Notes: generated by a model not told the origin, from the letters alone. A stretch of 64,000 bases of DNA from Erinaceus europaeus (GCF_950295315.1 NC_080171.1:98371445-98435444), one strand, 5' to 3'; numbered from the stretch's first letter, positions 47,345-59,198 are shown. Made by a program: numbers and translations.

Positions 47345-48600
47345 TTTTTTTTTAATTGAAAGGTTAATGATGTACAGAACAGTTGTTGACACATGGGGAA
47401 AATTTCTCATTTTATGTTGATGAGTCTGCAAAACACTCTCACTCCCAACTTAGGTCCTTTACTATCGCCATGCACAGGACACCAAAACCTCCCCCAACCC
47501 CATCCCACCACAACCAATCCCCTCACCACCCTCCCTTTCCAAAATCCTTTTCTTGGGTGCAAGAAAATTCAGTACACCAAATCTAGTCCAAGCTTTACTT
47601 TATGTTTCCTCTTTCTGTTCTTGTTTCTTAAGTTATAAGTAGGAGAAATCATCCCATATTCAACCTTCTCTTTCTGGCTTATCTTACTTAACATGATTCC
47701 TTCAAGCTCCGTCCAAGATGAAGTGAAGAAGATGATTTTATGATTCTTAGTAGGTGAGTAGTATTCCACTGTGTATATATACCACAGCTTTCTTAGTCAC
47801 TCATTTGTTATTGGAGTCTTAGGTTGCATACAGGTTCGGGCTATTACAAATTGTGCTGCTGTGAACATAGGTTTACATAGATCTCTTTGGATAGGTGTGT
47901 TTGATTCCATAGGATATATCCCAAGAGAGGAATCACTGGGTCATGGGGTAATCCCATTTCTAGCCTTCTGAGAGTTCTTCAGACTGCTTTCCACAGGGGC
48001 TGAAGCAATTGACATTCCCACCAGCAGTGCAGGAGGGCTCCTTTGTCCCCACAACCTCTCCAGCATTTGTTGTTACTATCCTTTCTGATGTATGACATTC
48101 TCACAGGAGGCTTGATGCTAGCAATTTGCTTATATATTTTTTTTCATTGTTGGAGCCTTACAATTCTGGGCCAGTTTTTTCAGATAGGGAAAGAGAGAGC
48201 AAGTACATGATGGGGTGGGGGGTTGACTATAGCACTAAAGATGCCCCCAGTGCCGTGGGGCTCATTGTTGTCCTTGTTTACATTTCTCTGATAATCGGTG
48301 ACTTGGAGCGTTTTTTCATATGTCTATTGGCCTTTTGGATTTCCTCTTTGGTGAATATTCTGCCCATAATCTCTCCCCATTTTAGAATGGGGTCATTTGG
48401 TTTATTACTGAGTTTGGTGAGCTCTCAATGTACGTCGGCTCTTAGCCTTTTGTCTGATGTATGCCATAGAAAGATCTCCCATTCTGTGAGGAGTCTCTGT
48501 TTGGATAGTTATTCCTTTCGCTGGGCAGAAGCTTTTGAATTTGATATAGTCCCATTGGTTTACTTTTGTTTTTGTCTTCCTTGTGATTAGACTTGAGTCA
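47345..48600 (-). mobile_element. Older L1 3' part (short-3'UTR family), minus strand
   Basis: A T run (tail), then a roughly 220 bp UTR with CAGTTGTTGACACATGGGG and GCAAAACACTCTCACTCCC, then ORF2 C-terminus (YTVEYYSPTKN-like from GTATTCCACTGTGTATATATAC). The coding region is decayed. Its UTR differs from that of the young L1s. It is interrupted by a SINE at about 48120-48262. Confidence 0.85.
48120..48262 (-). mobile_element. tRNA-derived SINE inserted in the older L1
   Basis: CATTGTTGGAGCCTTACAAT, CTGGGCCAGTTTTTTCAGAT and a GA-rich body; the head is largely lost. It splits the ORF2 C-terminal region between the parts matching CTCACAGGAGG and TTGTCCTTGTTTACATTTCT. Confidence 0.75.
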
Positions 48601-48602
48601 CT

Positions 48603-48800
48603 GAAGATACCTCGAGAGTTGCCAAAGCAACCTTGAGGAAAAAAAGAACCAAGACTGGAAGCATCATGCTTCCAGGTCTCAAATTACATTCAAGAGTCAT
48701 TATAATAAAAAAAATTTCTGGTACTGAAACAAAAATAGACACACTGACTAGTAAAATAGAACTGAAAATCCAGAAATAAGCCCCCATACCTATGGAATTT
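48603..48800 (+). mobile_element. Inverted 5' piece of the older L1
   Basis: Reads as L1 ORF2 on the plus strand, opposite to the adjoining part. TGGTACTGAAACAAAAATAG followed by ACACACTGACTAGTAAAATA corresponds to the ORF2 segment coding for [14 protein letters not shown], and GAAATAAGCCCCCATACCTA to the segment coding for EINPHTYG. This lies upstream in ORF2 of the minus-strand part, as expected for twin priming. Confidence 0.85.
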
Positions 48801-48807
48801 TGAAAAC

Positions 48808-50046
48808 ATTTTTTATAGGGGGATTAAAGAATTACAGTCAGCAGTAAATACAGTTGTTGGTACATGTGTAAAATGTCTCCGTTTTCTGCAAAACACTCTC
48901 CCCCGAGCCTAGTTCTTCCTCCACCATCATGCACAAGACCTGAACACTGAACAACCCCCCCCAACCCACACACACACATCCAGAGTCCTTCACTTTGATG
49001 CAATACAACAAACCCAATCCAAGTTCTGCTTTGTGTTTCCCTTACTGTTCTTATTTCTCAACTTCTATCTGTGAGTAAGATCATCCCATATTTACCTTTC
49101 TCTTTCTGGCTTATCTCATTTAACATGATTCCTTTAAGAACCATCCAAGATGAGGTGAAGAAGGTGACTTATTTTTTCATAGCTGAGTAATATTCCATTG
49201 TGTATATATACCACAACTTATTCAGCCACTCATCTGTTGTTGGACAGATGTTGAAGCCATTCCAGGATTTGGCTATTACAAATTATGCTTCTCTGAACAT
49301 AGGTATACACAAATCTTTTTGGATGGGTGTGTTTGGTTCCTTAGGATATATCCCCAGGAGAGGAATTGCAAGGTTATAGGGTAGGTTCATTTCTAGTCTT
49401 CTGCAAGTTCTCTACATTGCTCTCCATAGGGATTGGACCAATTGACATTCCCACCAGCAGTACAGGAGGGTTCCTTTGTCCCCACTACTGGTGCCTCCAG
49501 CATTTATTGTTGCTGTTACCTGTTACCTTTTCTGATGTATGGCATTCTCACAGGGGTGAAATGCTAGCTCATTATTGTCTTTATTTGCATTTATCTGACA
49601 ATCAATGACTGTAGCATTTTTTCATATGACTGTTGGTCTTTTGGATCTATTTTTTGGTGAATATTCTGTTCATATCCTCTCCCCATTTTAGAATGTGGTC
49701 ATTGGTTTTTGTTGTTGTTGTTGTTTCTGAGTTTGGTAAGCTTTTAATATACTGTGATTATTAGCCTCTTATCTGATGTATAGCATGTAAAAACTTCTTC
49801 CATTCTGTAAGAGGTCTCTTCATTTGGGTGGTGAATGTTTTTGCTGTGCAGGAGCTTTGTAACTTGATCTAGTACAATTGGTTTGTTTTTGTCTTCCATG
49901 CAATTGAATTTGTATCATTGAAGATGCCTATAAAATTTAGATGAAGAACAGTACTGCCAATATTTTCCTCTAAGTATTTGATAGTTTCTGGTCTAACATC
50001 CAAATCCTTGATCCATTTAAAATTTACTTTTGTGTACCTAGAGAAT
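48808..50046 (-). mobile_element. Second older L1 3' part, minus strand
   Basis: Starts with ACATTTTTTATAGGGGG (tail), a short UTR with CAGTTGTTGGTACATGTG and GCAAAACACTCTCCCC, then ORF2 C-terminus (AATATTCCATTGTGTATATA). Same family as 47345-48600 and similarly decayed. Confidence 0.85.
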
Positions 50047-50205
50047 TTTTTGACAGGGGGGTCCCAAAATATGAAATAAAGAGAGTCTCTTCAACAAATT
50101 GTGTTGGGAAAATTGGGTTGAAACATGCAAAAGAATGAAACTGAACCACTACATTTCACCACACACTAAAGCAAACTCCAAATGGATCAAGGACTTGGAT
50201 GTTAG
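50047..50205 (+). mobile_element. Inverted 5' piece of the second older L1
   Basis: Plus-strand ORF2 sequence: GAGAGTCTCTTCAACAAATT, TGGGTTGAAACATGCAAAAG and GGATCAAGGACTTGGATGTT. The last motif also occurs on the minus strand just before the junction (AACATCCAAATCCTTGATCC at 49998-50017), so the two arms overlap slightly. Confidence 0.85.
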
Positions 50206-50215
50206 ACCACCTTTA

Positions 50216-51339
50216 CTTCTTGCCAGCTAGATTCCTGGGCACCTTGCTTATCTGTTTACCTACATGTCCTTTAATAAAGGGACAAGGGGGTTGGTGATGA
50301 GGTGATGGCATACCTGTCACACCAGACTCATGGAATTGTCATGAGAATCAAATCACTCTGTACACAGAAAGCACCTGTATACAGAGGCCTGGCACAGAGT
50401 AGTTCAGCTGGACATTGCCACCACCATCACCACCACCACCATTGAGCTTGAAGGGTGTAAAAGAGGAATACAGCCCTCTTGTCCCAGTTCCCTAGATGGG
50501 AGGTTCAAGTGGGCAGCAGAGCTACTATACTGGGATTGGAAAACAGAAATAGGAAGTTTGTAGTGGAAATGTGCCCTTTCTTCTCTCCCCAGGAGAGGTG
50601 GGGGGAACAATGCCTTCGGTTTTTCCACTGGTGAGCCCTGAGTGGGCCTGTGCACAGGCCTCCAGAGCCCCCTCCCACCAGCCCACTGTTGTTGACTTCT
50701 CTGGGAAGGCTGTTTATTGTCTTTGAATCACACTGCAGGGGAGGAGGGGAGAGCAGTTTGCATAGATTCCCAAGTTTGTAATTAAAACAATTGAGAAACA
50801 ATTTCCACTATAAAAAAAGAAAAGAATAGCTGAACAGGAAGTCCCTTTTTAAGCAGATGTTGTGCTGTGAGCCATGTAGAAATATTGTTTTATTTTATCA
50901 TCCACCCAGCATAGTAATCTCAAGACTTGAAAGAAAACAGGGGCACATCTTTTCTACTAACCCAGCGTGTTTTTTAGGTTTTGTTTTTTGTTTTTAAGCA
51001 CCTAATATCATTTCACATTTAAAGGTGACAGCAATATCTTCAATGCTTTTCTATTGGATTAATAACATTTAATGTTCAAAGCAATAAAGCGAAATGTTTT
51101 TGTGAGAGTGCTTTATATCACTAGTGGAAAAATCCAACTTAAAAAAAAAAAAAAAAAGACCACACACACAAAGTAATAGGTGGGGAGAGTTATAAACTCC
51201 AAAGCAAGCTTGAGTGAGGTGCTGATTTCTGGGAGCCTGTGGGGGTGCAAGGCTTTGAATTGAGCCCCACCCAGTGCCAGGAGGGGCTTCTGCTCTTGGC
51301 AGCAAGTGCTCATAGCTCTCACCCACTCCCCCAGTCATT
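50216..51339. other. Non-coding stretch, nothing firm
   Basis: A (CCA)n-like run at 50419-50441 and a poly-A-like run at 51139-51157. The part 50880-51120 is AT-rich and repeat-free. No exon recognised. Confidence 0.45.
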
Positions 51340-52260
51340 CATCTCCACCCAGCAGCAGAATATGACAATGTTAGCATTTTTCATTTCCCTGACGTTACCA
51401 TTAATAAAGCAATGATCCAAAAGGGGCTTTGCTGAGTCTGTTCTTTATGCTCCCATCACTCACGACTAGATAATTTCACACAGGATCGTTTTAAAATTAA
51501 ATGACGATAAAAACGCTCTGCTGTTCTGTATTCACCAGTTCATAGAAGTCTATCAAGTCATTAATGTGTCATGACAAACTGCTCGATGGATACAAGAGTA
51601 ATTAATTATTTGAATAAATAACAAGTTGAACTTGGGGCTTTGAACCACAGTGACATACGCATCCCATTAAGGCGTCTTGGAACCTTTTCAGGGCACGAGT
51701 ATGAAGAGTTAAAATGCAGGCCAGGGTATTGGAAGTGATGAAAAACAACTTTGTAAACACAAGGCAATATTTTATAGGGAGCAAGCCAAAGTGTCACACT
51801 GCAGTGCCCACATGGAGCTCAGTATGAAAAGTTCCCCCGACAGCGGCCATTTCAAGATCCCACTTGATCAGTGATGATTTCAGAGAACAATTATACATAT
51901 TTTCATAATCACCATTAATCTCTGCATATTTTTCAAGATAATTACAGCAATTATTATTTAGATTTCCCTTTTATATGCCCATTGTAGAAAAGAACAAGTG
52001 CTTATTATAGCGGATAGTTCAAAGAACCTTGGATTAAAATTCTTTGTCATCTCTGTGCTCGTTATTTCCATTCACTGTGCCTCTGAAAGTTCATCAGCTC
52101 TAGAAATGAGAGTAATATTAGCAGGCTCTATTATTAAATCTTAAGGTGGTGCTTAGAGCTGTGCTTAGAGCGGCTGGCTGAATTGTTCATTTGTGGGACT
52201 GCTGGGTTCCGCTGGAATTACTGTCAGGTGGCAAGAGATGCCCATGACAGGTGTAGTCTG
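51340..52260. promoter_or_regulatory. Candidate conserved non-coding block
   Basis: Repeat-free with many homeodomain cores: GTCATTAATGTGTCATGACA, GAGTAATTAATTATTTG, ATCACCATTAATCTCTGC, AGATAATTACAGCAATTATT. No exon signals. Inference from texture only. Confidence 0.45.
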
Positions 52261-53683
52261 AGATGGGTGGCAGCCCCACACCTATTCCCCATGTTAGACT
52301 TACAAAGTGAACTAACAACCAATATTTAGAGAATACATTTTTGTGACATGCCCTTTAAAGGTTAATATTAAATCTGAGATCTGGGTAATTTATGGCATTG
52401 TACTTCACAGACACGGCAACTAGATAGAAGTGAGCTCACTCCCTGGCATTTCCAAGTGAAAGACGGTGTCAGCTCAGGCTTCCATCCTGTCTCAGCTGCT
52501 CCTTTGCCCCAGGATCACAGAGGCCCTGAGAGCTTGTCATTTGTGGCTAATATTTGAGAAGGTATGGGAATGCTTTCCTGGAGAAACTACTACTCAGGGG
52601 AAACTTTCTTTGATTCTCTTCTGGTTGGAAAAGCACCTCTGTGTCTGTTTGTCTATCAGAGTATGCACTCCTGCATCCCATCCCAATTAACTGTGTGAGC
52701 TCTGGAGGGTTTATCTGGTCATTCCACACCTGGCTGTGGGGACTGTCAAGCCTGCCTGCTTTGGCCAAGTGTCCAGTATCCAGTTTTGTAAGAGAAAACT
52801 GCCAGGCATCTAGCTCTCAACCAGGAAGTTGGTATTAGAGCATTCTGTGAAGATATATATATATGGCAGAGCAGACAGGCAGAGAGAGTGAAAGAGACCA
52901 TAGCTTCCTCCAGTGTGGTGGTGCTGGGCTTCAACCTGGCTGTGGCATATGGCAAAGCAACATACTATCCAAGGGAGCTGTTTCACCATTTCAAGTTAAG
53001 TTATATGATTATTAGGTTTTGGCCTGATCTGAAAGCACAATCTTACATAAGTTGAGGCTGGATCTGTGGTCAGACTTCTCATAGCTATTCCTTCTCTTTT
53101 GGCCCACACCTGTCTGCCACCAAGACTGGCCTAGAATCATTGGGCAGCTCCAAGGAGGATGGAGCTTGGGTTACCTAGGGACCTTTTCCACTCTTCCTGC
53201 CCCTACAGGACTATCTCCAACCCCAGGATTTGCAACATCTCCCCACAACTCTAATGCTGGGTTCTCATATTCTCTCTGGTCCTGGAGAACTTGGCCCCAC
53301 TAACTGAGGTAAGACACCTATGCTACAGTCCTAGAATATCACATTCTGTACCATTTGAAATAAACCCTGAAGATCCTCTGGGATAGGTACACTTATTGTC
53401 ATCGTGAGTGGTATCTTCTGGGAGAAGATGCTGCATCTGATGGCTTTTCAACACTTTCCACAGAGCTCATCCTTCTTGACAATTCTCTTCTGCTCCTGTC
53501 TTTAGGTGACTACTTCATGTCTAGTAGAAAGGTAGCCCTACCTCATCCTCCATATTGTAGGAGGACAATGAACTTGTAGCCCTAGCCTTGCCATTTTCCA
53601 GCTTTGTGACCCTGGCAAGACCTTCCCTTTCAGGTCTTGGGTGCCTTTGGTTGAGCAGAGATGGCGGCTCCTCACAGAGTTCT
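52261..53683. other. Non-coding stretch
   Basis: A diverged tRNA SINE on the minus strand at about 52850-52985 (GGGCTTCAACCTGGCTGTGG) and a MIR-like piece at about 53570-53650 (CATTTTCCAGCTTTGTGACC). Otherwise nothing recognisable. Confidence 0.5.
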
Positions 53684-53689
53684 CATGAG

Positions 53690-54176
53690 TGCTAGGCTAG
53701 TGTGGGGTTCTTCTTCCAGGGCGCATACTCTCTGGGTTGGAGAGAACTCGACCAGAGCCAGCCTGGGCTGCTACTCACTCAGCAGTGTGAGGGCAATGAC
53801 TCAGGAACCAAACACATGGCGGCAAAACAATTCAATATCCTTATTGATCAGAGAGCCACGGCTTTTAAAGGGCAGACCCGGAAGTGGCAAGTCGGAAACA
53901 GAAATGGCTAGGAAAGGGGTGGAGAAAGGCAAAATGGATCTGGAAAGGTAGAAACTTCCTTAGCAACTGTTGCGAGGGTTTTAACTGGTAGGATTACTAA
54001 TACTACCCTGCAGGCAGGGAGGGTCTTGAGGGTAGAAAGAAGATAGATCAGTGGAATGGAATGGGTGGGGATCTTTCAGGCAAAACAATGATTATGTAGA
54101 TAGGCCATCGTATCAGGATTGCAGGGTGCTTTGTGAGCCCTGCCAAGCTCAACTACATCTGCACAATTTCCCGACA
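53690..54176 (-). mobile_element. Solo LTR of an endogenous retrovirus, 6 bp TSD
   Basis: 487 bp that on the minus strand begins TGTCGGGAAATTGTGC and ends CACACTAGCCTAGCA, giving the canonical TG…CA ends. CATGAG flanks it at 53684-53689 and 54177-54182. Inside, on the minus strand, a TATA-like CCTTTAAAAGCC is followed by GATCAATAAGGATATTG, which resembles a polyadenylation signal and marks the R region. Six-base duplications are usual for class II (ERVK-like) elements. No primer-binding site or internal sequence follows, so this is a solo LTR left after recombination. The 96-codon frame starting with ATGGCGGC at 53661 runs into it and is not a gene. Confidence 0.88.
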
Positions 54177-54182
54177 CATGAG

Positions 54183-54640
54183 GAGTAACTGGGAGTATCA
54201 GAACACTAGTTGGTCCTTCATCACCAGACATACATAGTGGATCCCAGAGGATCTGGCCTGTCTTCTCTTTCCTTTTGACTCCAGGATGGGAAGAGAAGAC
54301 ATTTGTCCTAGAGCCCACCATTAACCCTAATGAGGCCCTTTTTGAATAAAATGTAGAAGAGGGTTAGAAAAGTCAGAAGTCAGTCAGCTGTTATCTATGA
54401 TAGTATCAACCTTGGTAGGTTTTGTAAATTGTACCCTCTGGGTTTTCAATCCAGACTGTCAAACTACCCAATACATATTTAATACTTATGGTGACTCTTA
54501 TCATTTATGAGACAGAAGAATGTCAGAGCTGGGTGGGATTTTAGATTATCATCTAGCCAGGGGCCAATTGAATCTGGTTTCTAGTTATAATCACCTGGGA
54601 GCTTTGAAAAACTACTGATGATCAGAATCCACTACTTTCA
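54183..54640. other. Non-coding stretch, nothing firm
   Basis: Unique-looking sequence between the LTR and the next SINE; a faint MIR-like part near 54500-54620. Confidence 0.45.
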
Positions 54641-54780
54641 CTGGGCCAGGGAAGTAGCATAATGGTTATGCAAACAATTCTCATGCCTGAGATTCTGAGG
54701 TCTCAGGTTCAATCGCAGTGCCATCATAAGCCAGAGCTGTGCAGCCCTCTAACAATAATAATAATAATAATAATAATAAC
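54641..54780 (+). mobile_element. Short ERI-type SINE with (AAT)n tail
   Basis: GGCCAGGGAAGTAGCATAAT, GGTTATGCAAACAATTCTCA, CAGGTTCAATCGCAGTGCC (B box), CATAAGCCAGAGCTGTGCAG, then (AAT)n. Confidence 0.92.
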
Positions 54781-54845
54781 TATAAATTAATAAGTAACTG
54801 GAAATTAAAAGTCTCTAAGGGCCAAAGAGATGGTAAAACTCGCAC

Positions 54846-55072
54846 CTTATTTTTTTCTAAATATTTTTGTATGTTTATTATTGAATAGAGACAGAGAGAT
54901 ATTTAGAGGGGACAGGGAAATAGAGAGGGAAAGAGAAAAAGAGACACCTGCAGCTTTGTTTCATCACTCATGAAGCTTTACCTCTGCAAGTGGGGACCAG
55001 GGGCTTGAATCTAGGACATTGCACACTTTAATGTGTGTGCTTAACCAAGTGTGTTACTGCCTGGCCTCTCTC
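54846..55072 (-). mobile_element. Long ERI-type SINE, diverged
   Basis: T-rich tail end, ATAGAGACAGAGAGATATTT, GAGACACCTGCAGCTTTGTT, GGGGCTTGAATCTAGGACA and the head end GTGTTACTGCCTGGCC. Confidence 0.88.
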
Positions 55073-55296
55073 TCTCTCATTATTATCTTTATGTATTTTG
55101 GTGCTCAAGTTGTCCCATATTTAGCTTGGGAGGGGGGGCTTCAGGCTCACCCTGTGTTCTTTTGCTATGTGCTGATGGTTTTCTTAAGTGTTTTTACTTT
55201 CAGATACAAGATTCCCAAGACCTGTTCTTTTTCTGTCAAGCACCAAATCAGCCACTTGTCCAAAGTGCCCCTACTTCTCTTAGAAAAGAATATTAG

Positions 55297-55500
55297 AGCA
55301 CTGGTGGCTCACCTGGTTAAGTGCACACATTACACTATGCAAGGACCTGGGTTTAAGCCCTTGATTCCCACCTGCAGAGAGAAAGCTTCACGAGACAAGG
55401 CTGCAGGGGTGTCTCTCTGTCTCTTTTCCTCTCTATCTCCTTCCTCTCAATATCTCTCTACCCAATAATAAATAAATAAAAGATAAAATAAGAAAAGAAA
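55297..55500 (+). mobile_element. ERI-type SINE (GCTTCAC family) with AATAAA tail
   Basis: GGTGGCTCACCTGGTTAAGT, CCTGGGTTTAAGCCCTTG (B box), AGAAAGCTTCACGAGACAAG, GCTGCAGGGGTGTCTCTCTG, CT-rich body and CCCAATAATAAATAAATAAA tail. Confidence 0.9.
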
Positions 55501-57985
55501 ACCTTAAAATAAAAAAGAAAACAATATTAGAAACCAAAATCTGGATATTAAATGTGCTCATTGCTCTTGAGATGGACATGGCTTCTAATCAGGTAAAAAC
55601 ACGTGTGGCTGTGTATTAGTAATATACATATGCAAATGTGCAAGCGTATGTACACAGATATGTCTAATGTCTGTTTATATATCTATATCTGCTTATTAAA
55701 ACTAAGCTTTAAAGTGTTATCTCCAGTGTTCATGCCACATCTGACAGTACATTTTAGTAACCAACTTCTCTTCCTCAGCTTGAGATTGGATGGTAGAATT
55801 CCTCTCTTCCTCAGCTTGAGACTGGAGACTCACTTCTCACTGTGTCCTTGTTCCAGGATATCCTGACTTCTCTTATGGCCTCAGTGGTCACTCTGCTAAT
55901 AGCACCACCACTACCACCACATCCCCACCACCAGGCCTCACTTCTCTACTTTCCTCCATGCAGTTCTTACTAACCAGTCTTGCATTTGAGCCCTAATGCA
56001 ACAACCAGTGTTGACAGTTTCCCTCCAAGGGTGTCTCACAAAAGCCTCAGACCACGAGCATCCAAGAGGGAATCCAGCTACATACCCTTCCACTTCTCCA
56101 CTTGCTGACCCCCAAACCAGTACCTGGCTTTCCAGTCCCTTGGTCACTTAAGCCAGAATCTCACAGTCAACCTTGACTCTTCCTTCCTTGCCCTTCTTTC
56201 ACCTGGTCTCTAGGTTCTGCCATCTAAGTATCTCCCTCAATGTTCTTTCCTCTTTGTTCTTACTGCCACAGTGCTAGTCCAGGTCATGGCATCCTGGCCC
56301 AGAGTCTACTCCCCATAGTCCTCCCTACATTCTCACTTCTCTAATTCTCTAATCCATTCTTCTCTCCACAGCCAGAGGGAAATTCTAAAATTCACATGTC
56401 ACTATGCCTTCTCCAGTCCAAAAACCTCTCAGTGGCTTTCTGTGGACCTCAAAGTGATACTCGGGACCCTTGAAATGGCAATCAGGCCTCTTTATAAGCA
56501 TGGTTGTCTTTTCATCCTGACCTCTGTATAGTTATTAAAGACTGAGACACAGTATAGCTACCGGCATTAGGTGAGGGGGAAGGAGCAAATTGCAGAACAG
56601 TCAGGGATGTTGTGATGTTATAATTATTATTATTATTGCTTACTGAAAATACAGACACAGACAGCCAGATTTCTGCGTGTCTTCTCTATGTGTGAGCAGA
56701 TATGTGAGTGCAGAGGAAGACAGGCTGTAAGGACCCCGAGGTCTGCTCTTAGGCCACTGCTAGGACTAGCCCAGAGGAAGACATGGGAGCTGGAGTTCTG
56801 ATTCCATGGGGTGCTTTCATTGAGCTGTACTGTTGGGATTACTTGCCTAGAACCCATATTCAGAGATAACGCATCAGGTAGGGTATATGACAAAGTAAAA
56901 GAAATATGAACTTGCATATATGCAAGCCCCTAGCTCCAAGAAAGAGGAAGAAAATGTAATCTTTTGTGGATGGAGTAAAATAAAAATGCAACTTAAAAGT
57001 TGGTGAAAATCCTTGACAAAAAAAAAAAAGTGCAACGTCCTGCCCAGGGGCCTGCGCTCTGCAAGCTGTGCCCTGGCATGAGCCAGAGTCCAGGAAGCTC
57101 AGTGGTTATGGGTGGGGCCTGCCCACTGTCTGCAGGTCTTTCCTTCAGCAACTTGACATTGACTGTGGGTTAAACTGCTTATTGTAGAGCAGTGTGCCTT
57201 CCAGAGGAATGCTGGGACTCCTATGACCACAGACCTTCATTAGCCCCCCAGGTTCTGCTCTTTATTCAGCATCCACAAAGCCTCTTTTGTTAGGCTGGAG
57301 CTCACTGAGGAGTTTCTGTGTTATGTTCACCATGGACAGCAGGTGCGAACAGCTGGGCCCTCGCCCAGTAGCCCCTTAACAGTCTATGCACCTTTTAATT
57401 CACACAAAGAAGTGTCACTTAGCTGGATTTTATCTTTTCTTTGAGCAAAATGCTGTTGGTTTCTGCCCCCAAGCCATAAAATACTTGTGAAGTTTTTAAA
57501 AGCATGGTTATGGTAGAGTGAAAATGTTCTTGTTCACGTATTTGACATGTGGAGTGATCACACCTGGCCCAGGCTTTGTATGTATGTATCCCTACCCCCG
57601 GAGCTCCTCCTCTGAGCAGCTACGGAGACCTGCAGGTGAAGGGGGCTCTGGAAGGTGGGGGAGGAGGGCTGGAGGACCCTCAGATACCTCTCAAGACCCT
57701 GGGGATATGGTAAGGTAAACAAGCCACACTGAGAAAGCAATAAGTATAGTTGGGTGCTCTGAGGAAAGCTGGGGATACAGAAGAGAAGTGAGTGGAGGGC
57801 AGGGAAGACATTCCTAATCGTGCACCCCAAATAGAGCCTAAGAGAATACTTGTCTGTGATATGAAGGCACATTTATTTTCAAGAGGGTTCATTTCCCACT
57901 AACCTAGCAAATTAATCTCCTGGCCCCCCAAGAGAGGTTTTCTTCACTCTGCTTTTAAGGATTTTTAAAAATATTTTATTATTGG

Positions 57986-58016
<31 letters not shown>

Positions 58017-58059
58017 CTGCATCTCTCTCAAAAATATAATAAAAATAAAAAGTATGTAT
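55501..58059. other. Non-coding stretch with an unidentified ancient repeat
   Basis: A tandem duplication at about 55755-55825 (CTCTTCCTCAGCTTGAGA twice). The stretch 56170-56520 (TCACATGTCACTATGCCTTC, CCTCTCAGTGGCTTTCTGTG, CAGGCCTCTTTATAAGCATG) resembles a widespread ancient mammalian repeat that I cannot name with confidence. (CT)n at 57985-58020. No exon recognised. Confidence 0.45.
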
Positions 58060-58185
58060 TTTATTATTTATTAAGGGAAGAGAGAACCAGACATCATTCT
58101 GGTACATATGCTGCCAGGGATTGAACTCAGGACCTAGTGCTTGAATGTCCAGTACTTTATCCACTGTGACCCTTCCCAGACCACT
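58060..58185 (-). mobile_element. Diverged tRNA-derived SINE
   Basis: TTATTTATTAAGGGAAGAGA, CATTCTGGTACATATGCTGC, GGGATTGAACTCAGGACC (B box complement) and TTTATCCACTGTGACCC. Confidence 0.75.
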
Positions 58186-58189
58186 TGAG

Positions 58190-58330
58190 GATTATTTTTT
58201 ATCACTTATTTATCTATGAGAGAGAGAACACCAGAGCACCCCTCTAGAACATCCTATGTCAGCGATTGAACTTGGGTCCCCATGCATGCAGGTCCAGCAC
58301 TCTAACCACTGCATCGTCTCGTGGGCCACA
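58190..58330 (-). mobile_element. Diverged tRNA-derived SINE, adjacent second copy
   Basis: ACTTATTTATCTATGAGAGA, CCAGAGCACCCCTCTAGAAC, GCGATTGAACTTGGGTCCCC and CTCTAACCACTGCATCGTCT. Same family as the copy just before it. Confidence 0.78.
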
Positions 58331-58574
58331 GCTTTTGGGACTTTCATCCAGGGGACACTGCCTGCCCAACTTGGGCCTCACTTCCACAGCTGGCTTGGGC
58401 CTATAACTAAGAGATGGCAGGGAGAACAGTAGTCCGGGGACCTGAGCCTAATGAATTACTCCCTACCATGCTTTACTTCTGTGCCTCCAAAAGCCTTTAG
58501 ATTAGGGAGCATATCCACAAGCTAAATGATTTGATGTGGTTGTACTTAGTTTTCTTTAAAAGCAGGTAGAAAGA

Positions 58575-58790
58575 GATTTCTGGGCAGTGACACACCCAGT
58601 TAAGTGCACATGCTACCATACACAAGGACCTGGGTTCAAACCCCCACCTGCAGAGGAGAATCTTCATGAAGTTAAGCAGTGCTGCAGGTCTATGTCTCTC
58701 TCTTCCTCCTTCCCTGTCTTTCCTCCCACTCTCAGTTTCTCTCTGTACTATTAAATAAAATAAATAAATGATTGAATATGTAAAAAGGGG
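58575..58790 (+). mobile_element. ERI-type SINE with AATAAA-rich tail
   Basis: TTTCTGGGCAGTGACACACC, CCTGGGTTCAAACCCCCACC (B box), GCTGCAGGTCTATGTCTCTC, CT-rich body, then TAAATAAAATAAATAAATG. Confidence 0.88.
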
Positions 58791-58887
58791 GGAAGAAAAT
58801 GATCTATTGCCGTGGGAAGGCATGTTCCTCTGGTCCAGTGGTAGTAAGAATAGCAAGATCTATATACACCTGTGAGTCTGTGTTTTT

Positions 58888-59198
58888 GTTTGTTTGTTTA
58901 ATATTTTTTTATAATTTATTTATTTTCCCTTTTGTTGCCCTTATTGTTTTATTGCTGTAGTTATTGTTATTGTTGTCATTATTGATGTTGTCATTGTTGG
59001 ATAGGACAGAGAGAAATGGAGAGAGGAGGGGAAAACAGAGAGGGGGAGAGAAAGACAGACACCTACAGACCTGCTTCACCGCCTGTGAAGCAACTCCCCT
59101 GCAGGTGGGGAGCCAGGGGCTGGACCTGGGATCCTTATGCCGGTCCTTGCGCTTTGCACCATGTGCGCTTAACCCGCTGTGCTACCACCCGGCTCCTG
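58888..59198 (-). mobile_element. Long ERI-type SINE, nearly complete, with TSD
   Basis: TTTTCCCTTTTGTTGCCC, GGATAGGACAGAGAGAAATG, CAGACCTGCTTCACCGCCTG, GGGGCTGGACCTGGGATCC and the head end CTGTGCTACCACCCGGCTCC. GAGTCTGTGTTTTT at 58874-58887 matches GAATCTGTGTTTTT at 59199-59212 with one difference. Confidence 0.94.

Noticed and set aside
53661..53951. 96-codon frame beginning ATGGCGGCTCC, like a CpG-type gene start
   Set aside because: It runs into the solo LTR at 53690, and no promoter, splice site or domain supports it.
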